A stretch of 64,000 nt of DNA. Origin: Fastidiosipila sp963510375 (lineage in GTDB: Bacteria; Bacillota; Clostridia; Saccharofermentanales; Fastidiosipilaceae). A program made the position numbers and the translations under genes. Each line of letters opens with the position of its first letter. Positions within the stretch are counted from its first letter, which is position 1. Positions 43,843 to 53,350 of the stretch are shown one piece after another. The notes beneath the pieces were generated by a model, which searched no databases, was not told where the DNA came from, and saw only the letters and a list, made by a program, of their open reading frames with translations. The stretch is from contig CAUPES010000006.1 of assembly GCA_963510375.1 (NCBI GenBank), positions 32,218 to 96,217 of the forward strand, read 5' to 3'.

Positions 43843-45348
43843 CTATCTCTCATCCAAGCTCTTTAGCTCAGTATCTTTGTCTTCAGAATCTGCAGAGATT
43901 TTGCTAATCCAGCAAGAAACACTACCAGCGTTAACGGGGAAAGACCCGTGACCATCTTCATTCAAGATTACTTCAAAGCCTGAATTACGATCTAAATAAT
44001 CAACAAACTTGCAACCAGCGTGCTCAGGACCGAAGTCCATTTCAATATCTGTTTGAGAATGCATGGACACAGTTACAGCCAATAATCCATTATGTCCATT
44101 CTCAGGATCCCCCAATCTAGCCCAACCAATAGCCTGCTCTTCTTGGAAGAAATCTCTCTGTTCGCCATAAGCATAATTAGCTCTGATCTCCAGCAACCTA
44201 TTAATATCGTAAGCAAGATCCTCTTGAGGATAGTCGCCATTTTGGATTCCGTAGTAATCTCCTGCGAATACACATGGATATCCAGATTCTCTCAACAAGA
44301 TCAAGGTATAAGCCCTCTCTTTGAAATGTCTTCCAATCCAAGATTCTAGTGACTGCCCTGGTTGACTATCATGATTATCTACAAAAGTAACAGCTTCCAT
44401 TGGATGATGCTGCACAACCGTATTATCGAAAATTGTCCTCAAATCATAGCCCTCATCATTTGCTGCAGCGAATAGGTTAAAGTGCAAAGGTACATCAAAT
44501 ACATCAATCTGATAGTTAGTACGCTCAAGAAATTCAGATAAATTAGCGAGATTAGATTCCCAATATTCAGCAAAAAGATAGAAATCAGGATAGTTTTCAC
44601 TTATATAAGTTGAATACATATCTAAGAATTGATCGTCAATGTGTTTGACTGCATCTAGTCGGAAACCATCAGGATTAGTTTCGTTAATAAACCAATCTGT
44701 CCATTTTAATAACTCTTCACGAACTTCTGGATTGGCATGGTCAATGTCAGTATTCATGAGATAGTCGAAGTTCCCATGTTCTCCGGAAACACCATATGAC
44801 CAGCCTTTGTTTTCACCATCAATTCTGAAAACACCAGTTTTATCTTCCAGACTGTCGTAATCTACTCCACTAAAGTGAGTATAATTCCATTTGAAATCAG
44901 AATATTTATTATCACGTCCGAGGAAGTCAAAACCTGTCCAAGCCTCGATTTCGTGACTTTCGCTAATCTCTTCAATTCTGTTGTTTTGGTCTACTTCGGT
45001 GGCATAGAAGCGCTCAGTATAATCTGCTCCAGCTTTGTGATTCAAGACAACATCCATATATGCCAGGATATTTTCCGCATGCAAAGTATGGATTAAAGTA
45101 AGAAGTTCTTTTTTAGTACCATATTTAGTTCTAATGCTGCCTTTTTGCTCAAATTCTCCCAAGTCATAAAGGTCGTAAGTACCGTAACCTACATCATTTG
45201 TACCAGTACCTTTAAATACTGGAGGAAGCCAGATAGAATCAAAACCTAATTGCTTCATCTCCTTAGCTCTTGCTGTTAAATCTTTATAGAAATTTCCATT
45301 ATCTTCCATATACCATTCGAAAGACTGGAACATTACTCCGTTGCGCAT
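43843..45348 (-). CDS. Cytoplasmic alpha-amylase (GH13)
   Basis: The 501-residue GH13 enzyme has the conserved regions DVVLNHKAG, GFRLDAVKH with the nucleophile D232, FAEYW with the acid/base E261, and FVDNHDSQ with D327. These hydrolyse alpha-1,4-glucan bonds. No signal peptide is present and MRNGVMFQSFEWY is the typical start of the intracellular AmyS/GH13_5 type, so it acts on imported or stored dextrins. I start at the ATG at 45348, which has AAGGGG upstream; the longer open frame upstream is not supported. It diverges from yhaO. Confidence 0.93.
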   Translation of the reverse strand: MRNGVMFQSFEWYMEDNGNFYKDLTARAKEMKQLGFDSIWLPPVFKGTGTNDVGYGTYDLYDLGEFEQKGSIRTKYGTKKELLTLIHTLHAENILAYMDVVLNHKAGADYTERFYATEVDQNNRIEEISESHEIEAWTGFDFLGRDNKYSDFKWNYTHFSGVDYDSLEDKTGVFRIDGENKGWSYGVSGEHGNFDYLMNTDIDHANPEVREELLKWTDWFINETNPDGFRLDAVKHIDDQFLDMYSTYISENYPDFYLFAEYWESNLANLSEFLERTNYQIDVFDVPLHFNLFAAANDEGYDLRTIFDNTVVQHHPMEAVTFVDNHDSQPGQSLESWIGRHFKERAYTLILLRESGYPCVFAGDYYGIQNGDYPQEDLAYDINRLLEIRANYAYGEQRDFFQEEQAIGWARLGDPENGHNGLLAVTVSMHSQTDIEMDFGPEHAGCKFVDYLDRNSGFEVILNEDGHGSFPVNAGSVSCWISKISADSEDKDTELKSLDER

Positions 45349-45493
45349 ATTTTTTACCCCTTTTGTTATACTTTGATAATAAAACACGATAAATTTTAAT
45401 TTATAATTAATACGAATATATAGCGTGTGTGTAAATTTTTTACACAAAAGATAATAACAGATTTTGTGAAGAAAGTAGGTAAAGGTTGAAATA

Positions 45494-46705
45494 ATGAGGG
45501 TCTTAGCTACAGCAGATTTACATTTAGGTGCTGGTATTACTGCCAAAATGCGTAGTAATAGATTCCTCGTGTTCCATAGAATTCTTAAGATTGTTAAAGA
45601 AGAGCATGTGGATATTCTCTTAATTAGTGGAGATTTTTTGGAGCAGGATAGAATTAGTGCTTCTGAAGTTAAAGAAGTTATTAGGGAATTATCTGAATTA
45701 GAAACTCAAGTATTTATAAGTCCAGGTAATCATGATCCTTATACAATTGTATCTAAGTATGCTGAATTTAATTGGCCCAAGAATGTTAAAGTTTTCCGGG
45801 AACCTGAAATAGTAGTTTTGGATAAGTTTGCTGCAACTGTGACTGGAGCAGGTTTTAAGAATATTTATGAGAAAGAGAGTCTTTTCCCTAAGTGTATAGA
45901 GGTGTTTAATCAAGCGACTCAAGATTTATATTCGTGGAAGTCTGCTGATAGTATTGCTGACGAGCCTAAATCACGAAGAAATTACTTACATTTAGCAAAT
46001 TTTCATGGAGAAGTAGAGGCTAATAGCTTGTACAATCCTATTAGTAAGCTTGATTTAGCAAGGTCTAATTTTACTTACGTAGCCTTGGGACACATACACA
46101 AAGGTGAACTGGAATTACAACGTTCAGGAGATACATATTATGCGCAGACAGGAACAGCAGAACCATTAGATATGGGAGATAGTGGAGTCAGAGGTGTATA
46201 TCTATTGGACTTTGCGGTGGATAATACTCTCAGATCCGTCCAATATATTTCTACCGCTAGAACTGTTTATATCAATTTGCTATTAGATTTCTATAATTTG
46301 AATTCCTATCAGTTTATTATTGAGCAACTAAAGTTAAAGATTGAACAACACTTAAACGTATATAAATCAGATATTGATTCTTTATCCAAAGGTTTGAATA
46401 GTAAATATAAATTTACTCAAGACTTCATTTTTAATATAAGGCTTGTTGGCACCAGGTCAGAAGATTTTCACTTGGATAAATTAATATTACTGAATTTACT
46501 TGATGAATTAGGTATTGCTTATGAGAAGCTTAGTATAGAGCTTGGAGTTAGTTTTGATATAGAGAAAATTAGTGCCGAGAGTTCACTTAGAGGACTTTAT
46601 ACAAGAAAAATTTTGCATGAAATTAGCGTAGCCGATGAGAGGGAGAAGGATATTTTGCGAGAAGCTTTGCAGCTTGGACTAGAGAGTTTTGGTAGTAGCA
46701 GGTAA
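45494..46705 (+). CDS. YhaO/SbcD-like metallophosphoesterase
   Basis: The 403-residue protein has the Mre11/SbcD phosphoesterase motifs: DLHLG (D8, H10), GDF near residue 46, GNHD at 78-81, then FHGE and GHIHKGE. It binds two metal ions and should act as a nuclease. The next gene, six bases later, encodes the partner ATPase, matching the B. subtilis yhaO-yhaN pair. C-terminal residues 260-400 form the partner-binding region. The gene starts with ATG after AAAGG. Confidence 0.88.
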   Translation: MRVLATADLHLGAGITAKMRSNRFLVFHRILKIVKEEHVDILLISGDFLEQDRISASEVKEVIRELSELETQVFISPGNHDPYTIVSKYAEFNWPKNVKVFREPEIVVLDKFAATVTGAGFKNIYEKESLFPKCIEVFNQATQDLYSWKSADSIADEPKSRRNYLHLANFHGEVEANSLYNPISKLDLARSNFTYVALGHIHKGELELQRSGDTYYAQTGTAEPLDMGDSGVRGVYLLDFAVDNTLRSVQYISTARTVYINLLLDFYNLNSYQFIIEQLKLKIEQHLNVYKSDIDSLSKGLNSKYKFTQDFIFNIRLVGTRSEDFHLDKLILLNLLDELGIAYEKLSIELGVSFDIEKISAESSLRGLYTRKILHEISVADEREKDILREALQLGLESFGSSR

Positions 46706-46711
46706 TAGCAT

Positions 46712-49048
46712 ATGATTATTAAAAGAGTAGAAATTAAAGCTTTTGCTGGGTTGAAAGATTTTAGCCTAGATTTTGATTATGGTCTAAATTGTATTTATGG
46801 TGCAAATGAGGCAGGTAAGTCTACAATTTTAAATTTTGTCCTGGCAATGTTCTATGGATTAGGTGATAGAAGGGGTAAAGATAATTTCCGTGATAAAGTT
46901 AAACCTAGAAGTGGCGAGCAAATTAGAGGACAAATATTTTTTAGCCATAATGGTAAAAATTATGAGATGCAGAGGATTTTTGCGGAGAGAACAGCGCTGG
47001 ATGAGACTAGGCTTATTGATTTAGCGAGTAATAGAATAGTTGAACTAAAAGATCCTGTACAACCAGGTAGAGAACTATTTGATATGGAGGAAGAAATCTT
47101 CAAAAACACTTTATTTGTTGACGCAGAGGGCACGAAACTGCTTGAAAGCAGAGATTTAACTAATACGCTTTGGTCGAAGCTCTTAGACTTTCTTGTAAAT
47201 CCAGAGAATGATGTCAAAGTGAATGAAGTTCAAGATAATTTAGAGTTCGGTAAGCTTTTACTCAGGTCTAAGAATGGGAAAAAAGGTTTGATACCTGAGT
47301 TGGAATTGGAGTTATCTGAACTCAGACAAGAAAAATATAACTTGGATAATAAAATTTTGGCTCAGACTGAAGAAATTAATAAATTATATGATATACAAGA
47401 GCAGTTGACTATGCTAGAAAAAGAGGTACAAGAACTTGACAAAACAATTAAGCTTTTCAAGCTTGTTGAAAGGCAAGAAGTATTAAGGTTAATTAATGCC
47501 CCCAAGCTTCTCTTAGAAGAGAGGGAAGCGGAGGCGAAGTCGCTAGTACAAAAGCTATCTAATTTTAGTAGTAGGAAATTTGATAAAAACGCAAAGACTC
47601 CTAGTCATATAGAGCTTGGTTCAGAGAGTTTTTCAAGGGTAAGTAATGGTATTCTTGCTAATTTAGAAAATTTAGAAGCTCAGCAGAATATATTGCTAAG
47701 TTCACTTGATAATTACGAAACACAATTAGTTAAAAAACAAGAATTTAGTAGTAAGAAAAGTTCTGGTAAAAGTGAATCTAAATTATGGTTTAACGCATAT
47801 AGACTTAGTGTATTGGTAATACTATTAATAGGCATGTTATTAATAATATTTAAAGATAAGCTAGATTCTTTCTTAACCATTGGTATTGGGTTTCTTGGGC
47901 TGGCTTTGGTAATGGAAATCATTAAGCCAAAAATATTTGTAGAAAATTTGGATAAATTTGCTATAGCTAAGGAAAGAAATAATGAAATCCTGAAGCAATA
48001 TAGAGAAGTAACAGTAGAAGAGCTTGCAGCGTACAAGCAAATGCTGAGAGTCTTTTGTCCTACTTGGAAGAGCCTAGAGATTAATCTGACCAATAATGAT
48101 AATTCTACAAACGAAAATTCTGCAGGGAACCTAGGAAGAGAACTTTCAGAAATCCAAACACTTCGAGAGCATTTAAAAGCAGAAATCAAGCAAGGAAAAA
48201 TTTATCAAGAACAGGGCAAAGATTTAGATTTTTTGGGTAGAGATATTGCCAGATTGAAAAATGAGATAGCAAGTAGTAGCTATAGTGAGAATGATATTAA
48301 GAACCTGGAAGAGAGTATAAGGACAGAGTCAGCAGAATTAATAGTTGATGGAGTTGAACTTCCTGAGTTTGAGCTCAATAAATTCAACGTTCTTGAGGTA
48401 AAATTTAAGCAGGTTAATGAGCAGATTAAGGCAAAAGAAGCTGCCATAACTGAAATTAAACAAAAGTTAAAAATATTGAGTATAGATCCTAATACTCACG
48501 AAAATATCTCATTGCAATCCAGAAGTTTCACAGTTAGTGAATTACTAGAAACAAAGCAAAAGGATTTAGATGCAGCTAAAATAAAATATCAAGCATATGA
48601 ATTAGCGGAACAAAAGCTTACAGAAAGTTTGTTGGAATTCAGGCAGGTGCTTCTACCAGACTTAGGGAGAAGAGCTAGTAAGTATATGGGAACTATAAGT
48701 TCTGGTAACTATAGTGAGATAAGAATTAATGATCATCTTGCAATAAATTTAGAGAGCCATGATTTTGCAGGAGAATTAACAGAGAATAAATTAAGTAGTG
48801 GTACTGTCGAACAAGTTTATTTGGCGTATCGTTTAGCACTTATAGATTATATTTGCAAAGCTAAAGCATATACACTACTTTTAGATGATCCTTTTATTTT
48901 CTTCGATGAAGACAGATTGCGTAGTAGTTTATCTTTAATAGAAAGATATTCCGATTTACAGAATAAGCAAGTTATATTATTTACTTGTCACAAACACATT
49001 TATGTTGAACTGAAAGAAAGAATCCAGTGGAAAGTCCAGGTCTTGTAA
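46712..49048 (+). CDS. YhaN/SbcC-like ATPase with internal membrane helices
   Basis: The 778-residue SMC-type ATPase has Walker A GANEAGKST (30-38), long coiled coils, a pair of hydrophobic segments near 352-400, and a C-terminal ABC signature LSSGTVEQVYLAYRLAL with Walker B LLLDDPFIFFDEDR. Internal helices are a known feature of YhaN, tying the complex to the membrane. With the upstream YhaO-like nuclease it should form a DNA-end-processing complex. The coiled coil is shorter than in SbcC. Confidence 0.88.
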   Translation: MIIKRVEIKAFAGLKDFSLDFDYGLNCIYGANEAGKSTILNFVLAMFYGLGDRRGKDNFRDKVKPRSGEQIRGQIFFSHNGKNYEMQRIFAERTALDETRLIDLASNRIVELKDPVQPGRELFDMEEEIFKNTLFVDAEGTKLLESRDLTNTLWSKLLDFLVNPENDVKVNEVQDNLEFGKLLLRSKNGKKGLIPELELELSELRQEKYNLDNKILAQTEEINKLYDIQEQLTMLEKEVQELDKTIKLFKLVERQEVLRLINAPKLLLEEREAEAKSLVQKLSNFSSRKFDKNAKTPSHIELGSESFSRVSNGILANLENLEAQQNILLSSLDNYETQLVKKQEFSSKKSSGKSESKLWFNAYRLSVLVILLIGMLLIIFKDKLDSFLTIGIGFLGLALVMEIIKPKIFVENLDKFAIAKERNNEILKQYREVTVEELAAYKQMLRVFCPTWKSLEINLTNNDNSTNENSAGNLGRELSEIQTLREHLKAEIKQGKIYQEQGKDLDFLGRDIARLKNEIASSSYSENDIKNLEESIRTESAELIVDGVELPEFELNKFNVLEVKFKQVNEQIKAKEAAITEIKQKLKILSIDPNTHENISLQSRSFTVSELLETKQKDLDAAKIKYQAYELAEQKLTESLLEFRQVLLPDLGRRASKYMGTISSGNYSEIRINDHLAINLESHDFAGELTENKLSSGTVEQVYLAYRLALIDYICKAKAYTLLLDDPFIFFDEDRLRSSLSLIERYSDLQNKQVILFTCHKHIYVELKERIQWKVQVL

Positions 49049-49233
49049 ATAAGACAACTTCGCACTGGCAAACCATCTAAAATCAAACGGTTTTGAGGTA
49101 TAATGACTGGAAATAAGAATTGAAATTTTTACCAAGAAAATAACGTATTATAAATATTAGCTACACTTGACGCATTTAATACACTTAATGTACTGACGTA
49201 CTTAAAGCACACAAGAAGGTGAGAAAGGTCAAT

Positions 49234-51210
49234 ATGAAAAGATTAAACAAATTGAGTAAACTCGTGGTTTTCATGCTGCTTTTTAGCTTAGCCTTGACCT
49301 CAGCTTTGAGCATATCTACGGTAGAGAATTTAACTGCCAATGACAAATTAGCAACACTTCCGATCACTGAAACAGATGTATATTCAGAAAAGAATTCATG
49401 GAATGCTACAAAAGAAAACTTAGTCTATGAACATTATGAATTGGGGCGTTTTGTTAAGCTTGGTGATGAGATTTTGCATGATTTAGGATTGAGCAGAGAA
49501 AATTTTTCTCTGAAACCCAAACCAGATATTAATGAAAAGAAGCTAGAAGAGCTTTTACATAAGTATTTTCGTGAGTACGATTACATACAGACTCTGGGAT
49601 CTATTTTGAACTTATCATATACAAAAGATGTGAGTAATACTGAAACTCAGCAAGAGATGGAATATTTCACTAAATTAAAGAATGATATTTTCGAAGAATC
49701 TTTGATTGTCTTGCAAGGTATTCAGAAGAATGCAGTGCTTTCGCCGATGCTAAAAAATATAATTGGACAATATAATTATGAGTATATTGAAACTACTAGT
49801 AGTCTTACTCCAGCAGAACAAACAATTTTGGAGAAAATTCTGAAGCTCAAACAAGATTACAATGGAACTTCTATGGATAACACTGATAAGTTAATAGATA
49901 TCTATATCAATATTGTAAATCAACATAATGAGTATGCCAGAGAGTCTGGATATGCGAATTATTATGAGATGAACAGGGCGGATTATAATGTTGCTGCAGA
50001 TGATTCTGGGTCATCTGATTTAAAAACTTTCTACCAAGCGGTCAAAGCCTATATTGCCCCAGTTTATATTTATCTTTCTATGAATGTTAAATTTGATCAA
50101 CTAAGTGCATACAAGATTCCAATTAACGAGAGTATGCAATCTTTTGTGGAGAAATTTGTGGGCAATATTTCTTCAGAGCTTTTGGAATCTTATAAATATA
50201 TGGTAGATTCGTCACTCTTAAATTTTGGAAATTCAGAAAACAGTGAAGATGTGTCGTATACGATTAACTTGCCGTACTATAATTCTGCAGCAATTTTTAT
50301 CAAGGATAGAGGCGACTATAATAATTTAAATACTTTGATACATGAATTTGGACATTTCAACACGGCTATTAGAGATAACGACTTAAGTTATTTCGATGAG
50401 CAAAATATAAATGTAGCTGAAATTCATTCGCAGTATCTTGAGTTGTTGTTCTTACCGTATTCCAAATTAATGTATGGTAAGTTAGCTAATCAGGCGGTTA
50501 CAGCGAAGCTGCTTGATTTGGTCTGGTCAGTTTTGACCGGAGCGTGCTTTAATGAATTCGAAGAATTTGCATATACGACTCCAAACTTAAATGCTGAAAT
50601 GCTTAGAAATAAATTCTCAGACTTATGTGCTAGTTATAAATTAAATCTGGGCGAGGACTACTGGACAAGAGTTTGGCATTTGTATAATTCTCCACTGTAT
50701 TACCTAAGTTACTCAATTTCTGCAATGGCAAGTCTTAGCCAGGTCGATAATATTAATCATAATTATAGAAAAGCTGTAGACAATTACTTAACTTTGACTA
50801 GCTATGATGAGGTAGAGTTTGAATTTACAGAATTATTAAAACGCTCTAATTTGCCGAATATCTTTGATAAAGATGTCATTAAAAATATAGGCAAAAGTAT
50901 AAGTGAATACGCAAGTAAACCAAATCTGTATTCTCTCAATGACTTTGATATGAGCAATAGCCCAGATAATTCTAAGGAAGATAAAAATGGCTTAAATAAA
51001 CCAGGTAAGATTTTGCCTGAATATGGTGATAAATCTACTGAAATACCAGCTGAAAATAAGAATGGAGCAGACCAAAGAAATAGTAATTCTAATGACAACT
51101 CAACTCAAGATGAGGCTGCAAAAAAACCAGCAGAGATTCAACAAATACAAGCTAGTTTAAGTCAAATTTGGTATGCCCTGAAATATATTTTCGAAAATAT
51201 TCTACCTTGA
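49234..51210 (+). CDS. Secreted M3-family-like metallopeptidase
   Basis: The 658-residue protein has a signal segment (about 9-29) and a thimet-oligopeptidase-like fold with the zinc motif HEFGH (370-374) and a downstream glutamate in NVAEIHSQYLELLF. M3 peptidases cleave oligopeptides; most are cytosolic, but this one appears exported. The C-terminal 100 residues are Asn/Asp/Lys/Ser-rich, ending in a weakly hydrophobic segment (IWYALKYIFENILP) that may hold it to the surface. I use the ATG at 49234 with GAAAGG upstream; the GTG at 49219 is possible. It precedes tRNA-Arg. Confidence 0.85.
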   Translation: MKRLNKLSKLVVFMLLFSLALTSALSISTVENLTANDKLATLPITETDVYSEKNSWNATKENLVYEHYELGRFVKLGDEILHDLGLSRENFSLKPKPDINEKKLEELLHKYFREYDYIQTLGSILNLSYTKDVSNTETQQEMEYFTKLKNDIFEESLIVLQGIQKNAVLSPMLKNIIGQYNYEYIETTSSLTPAEQTILEKILKLKQDYNGTSMDNTDKLIDIYINIVNQHNEYARESGYANYYEMNRADYNVAADDSGSSDLKTFYQAVKAYIAPVYIYLSMNVKFDQLSAYKIPINESMQSFVEKFVGNISSELLESYKYMVDSSLLNFGNSENSEDVSYTINLPYYNSAAIFIKDRGDYNNLNTLIHEFGHFNTAIRDNDLSYFDEQNINVAEIHSQYLELLFLPYSKLMYGKLANQAVTAKLLDLVWSVLTGACFNEFEEFAYTTPNLNAEMLRNKFSDLCASYKLNLGEDYWTRVWHLYNSPLYYLSYSISAMASLSQVDNINHNYRKAVDNYLTLTSYDEVEFEFTELLKRSNLPNIFDKDVIKNIGKSISEYASKPNLYSLNDFDMSNSPDNSKEDKNGLNKPGKILPEYGDKSTEIPAENKNGADQRNSNSNDNSTQDEAAKKPAEIQQIQASLSQIWYALKYIFENILP

Positions 51211-51220
51211 TAAATAACTT

Positions 51221-51252
51221 AGGATAATTTATTAAAGATGGATAATTATCCT
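51221..51252 (+). other. AT-rich hairpin between the M3 peptidase gene and tRNA-Arg
   Basis: AGGATAATT (51221-51229) and AATTATCCT (51244-51252) form a 9-bp stem. There is no T tract, so it is more likely a processing or stability structure. Confidence 0.45.
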
Positions 51253-51256
51253 ATAT

Positions 51257-51331
51257 GATTCGGTAGCCAAGTGGATAAGGCAATAGTTTCCGGAGCTATG
51301 ATCGAGGGTTCGATTCCCTCTCGAATCGCCA
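51257..51331 (+). tRNA. tRNA-Arg (anticodon CCG)
   Basis: The full cloverleaf folds: acceptor GATTCGG with TCGAATC, a D arm, anticodon stem ATAGT/GCTAT around TTCCGGA (anticodon CCG, reads CGG), T arm GAGGG-TTCGATT-CCCTC, discriminator G and an encoded CCA. It lies just after the M3 peptidase gene and has its own terminator. Confidence 0.97.
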
Positions 51332-51335
51332 GAAT

Positions 51336-51366
51336 ACCCTGTGACCCTTATGGTTGCAGGGTTTTA
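51336..51366 (+). terminator. Terminator of tRNA-Arg
   Basis: ACCCTG (51336-51341) and CAGGGT (51357-51362) form the stem, followed by TTTT. Confidence 0.8.
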
Positions 51367-51399
51367 AAAATTACTAGGAATAAAATATACTTTTTAGAA

Positions 51400-51849
51400 C
51401 TACTTATTTTCTGTAGGGCTTGGTTCAGGGTCAGCTTTTAACTTTAGACTTTCGAAAGAATCACCATCAAATGAGAAGTAGTAAACTTTCTCAGATTCTA
51501 TCGCTAATGCTTGCTTTGTACCGACAGTATGGTTTTTGCCATTTTCGTCTTTAACTTCAACTTGGAAACTAAATTTATTATCTTTGTCCATCGGAATATC
51601 TTTGAAGGCGAAATTAATATATTTATTATTTAACTCAGTATTATCAGCATTTTGGGCCATATTAGTTCTTTTGGTATCTTCATTTATATTAACGATTAAC
51701 CCAATGCCATAGACTTTAAGCTCACTAGAATTTCTCACACAAATGTGGAAATAATCCCTATCAGGTAATCCACCGATGCCTGCTACTGAACAAGAGCTGA
51801 GAGCGATTATTAATAAAAATGACAATAAAATTCTTAATTTTTTAAACAT
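51400..51849 (-). CDS. Small lipoprotein, unknown function
   Basis: The 149-residue protein has a lipoprotein signal with LSSC at about 17-20 and a beta-rich body. No family is recognised. AAGGAG precedes the ATG. It lies between tRNA-Arg and the ABC exporter genes, with the exporter's terminator upstream. Confidence 0.75.
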   Translation of the reverse strand: MFKKLRILLSFLLIIALSSCSVAGIGGLPDRDYFHICVRNSSELKVYGIGLIVNINEDTKRTNMAQNADNTELNNKYINFAFKDIPMDKDNKFSFQVEVKDENGKNHTVGTKQALAIESEKVYYFSFDGDSFESLKLKADPEPSPTENK

Positions 51850-51979
51850 GGTAGTTGCTCCTTTTTTATATAGATTTTGATTTAATAGTTATAATTATGC
51901 TTGAATTATGTAATCAACTAATTATTCAATGAAGTTTTAAGTAAAGTCTAGCACAAAAATATTTTTAAAAATAAAAATT

Positions 51980-52026
51980 AACGGCTTGTAGTTCAAATGA
52001 CATTAAATCATTCCCCACAGGCCGTT
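51980..52026 (-). terminator. Terminator of the ABC exporter operon
   Basis: AACGGCTTGT (51980-51989) pairs with ACAGGCCGTT (52017-52026), with one wobble pair. On the minus strand it is followed by a T-rich stretch. Confidence 0.75.
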
Positions 52027-52078
52027 TGGAAAATATAATTATTTTACAAATAAATCTTGTTTGTTTGTAATTAATCAA

Positions 52079-53350
52079 CTAATCCTTGCTGAACAATTTT
52101 TTGAACTCAGCGAAGAAGCTTGGCTTATTACCATACTTAAGAGTTGCATTACGGTAGATCTTAGTGCAGATCCAAGCGATTATGCCTATAGACAATACAA
52201 GTATTGTCAGAGAGATTAATAATTCAACTAGTGAAACACCAAAGGAAACGTAACGAACAAACATCAAGTATGGTGATGTGAATGGCACGTAGGAACCGAT
52301 GTTTAGTAGTTTGTTATCAGCACTTCCTTGTAAACTAGACATTGAGATAACAAAGCCAATTACAACTAGCATAGTTACAGGCATGATAGCTTTTTGCAAA
52401 TCTTCTATCTTGCTGACAATCGCTCCACAAGCTGCAAAAATGAATAGATATAGCAAGAAACCAAGTAACGCGAAAGCTAAGAATACTAGCACTACGTCGA
52501 GGCTTAGATTGTTTCTTAGCAACATTAATATAAATTCTGAGTAATTATTTTTGTTAATAGTAGTTCCTAGTAAAAGTGTTCCGATTAGGATTAGAACTTG
52601 CAATAGGGCTGCAACAAAACCTGCAGCTACTTTACCCCAAACTAGACTAGTAGCATTTGTATTTGTTACTAGAATTTCCATAGTTCTATTTGATTTCTCG
52701 TTAGCAACCATGGAGGAAACGTTGGATCCATAGAACATAATCATCATGTAGATTACGAAGACACCAAAGTACGAGAAGAAGAAGTTTTGGTTTGCAGATT
52801 TTTGTAATGATGTGATCTTGACTGGTACATCGTCAACCATAGCGGCTTCAACTTGTTTTGGATCAAGGCCAGCCTCCGCTAGGTTAATGTTATTTAATAC
52901 ATCCATGAACCCTTCTTTATATACATCTGAATTGTCTTGGAAAGACTCACTTTTGAAAATTACTTCAAGCTCACGATTCTTAATTACTACTGCTGCTGGA
53001 ATTTTATCGTTTAATACTTCAGATTTTAACTGCTCTAGATCTTTAGATTCTTCCATAACAGAGAATGGGAACTTACTTTTTAGTATATTACTATCTACAG
53101 AGTCATCTACTATATAATTACCGTATCTTTTTACATCAAGACCATTGTTTTCACTTGAAATATTTTGATCATTTCCATTACCTCCAGCTTCTTGTTCTAC
53201 TGCTTTATTAGAAGAGAAAAATTTTGAAATTGTAGGTAAGCTAGTTAGCAGAAGGATAATTAATACTAGAATAATATTACTTACCCAGAAGCTCTTTTTC
53301 TTTATTTGATTTTTGAATTCAAAATTAAAAACGTTACGGATATTACGCAT
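52079..53350 (-). CDS. ABC-2 exporter permease (NatB type)
   Basis: The 423-residue ABC-2 permease has one N-terminal helix, a large extracytoplasmic loop (about 50-165) and five more helices with the conserved N-x-x-S-N-R-T-M-E segment after the second (ANEKSNRTMEILV). This is the topology of NatB, the permease of the sodium-export type ABC system. The ATG at 53350 overlaps the stop codon of the ATPase gene (ATGCGTAA), so the two are co-translated. A GTG at 53359 is an alternative. The substrate is not certain. Confidence 0.88.
   Translation of the reverse strand: MRNIRNVFNFEFKNQIKKKSFWVSNIILVLIILLLTSLPTISKFFSSNKAVEQEAGGNGNDQNISSENNGLDVKRYGNYIVDDSVDSNILKSKFPFSVMEESKDLEQLKSEVLNDKIPAAVVIKNRELEVIFKSESFQDNSDVYKEGFMDVLNNINLAEAGLDPKQVEAAMVDDVPVKITSLQKSANQNFFFSYFGVFVIYMMIMFYGSNVSSMVANEKSNRTMEILVTNTNATSLVWGKVAAGFVAALLQVLILIGTLLLGTTINKNNYSEFILMLLRNNLSLDVVLVFLAFALLGFLLYLFIFAACGAIVSKIEDLQKAIMPVTMLVVIGFVISMSSLQGSADNKLLNIGSYVPFTSPYLMFVRYVSFGVSLVELLISLTILVLSIGIIAWICTKIYRNATLKYGNKPSFFAEFKKLFSKD

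Noticed and set aside
45349..45546. 66-residue N-terminal extension of the amylase
   Set aside because: The added residues overlap the divergent yhaO start, lack a ribosome binding site and do not match GH13 enzymes.
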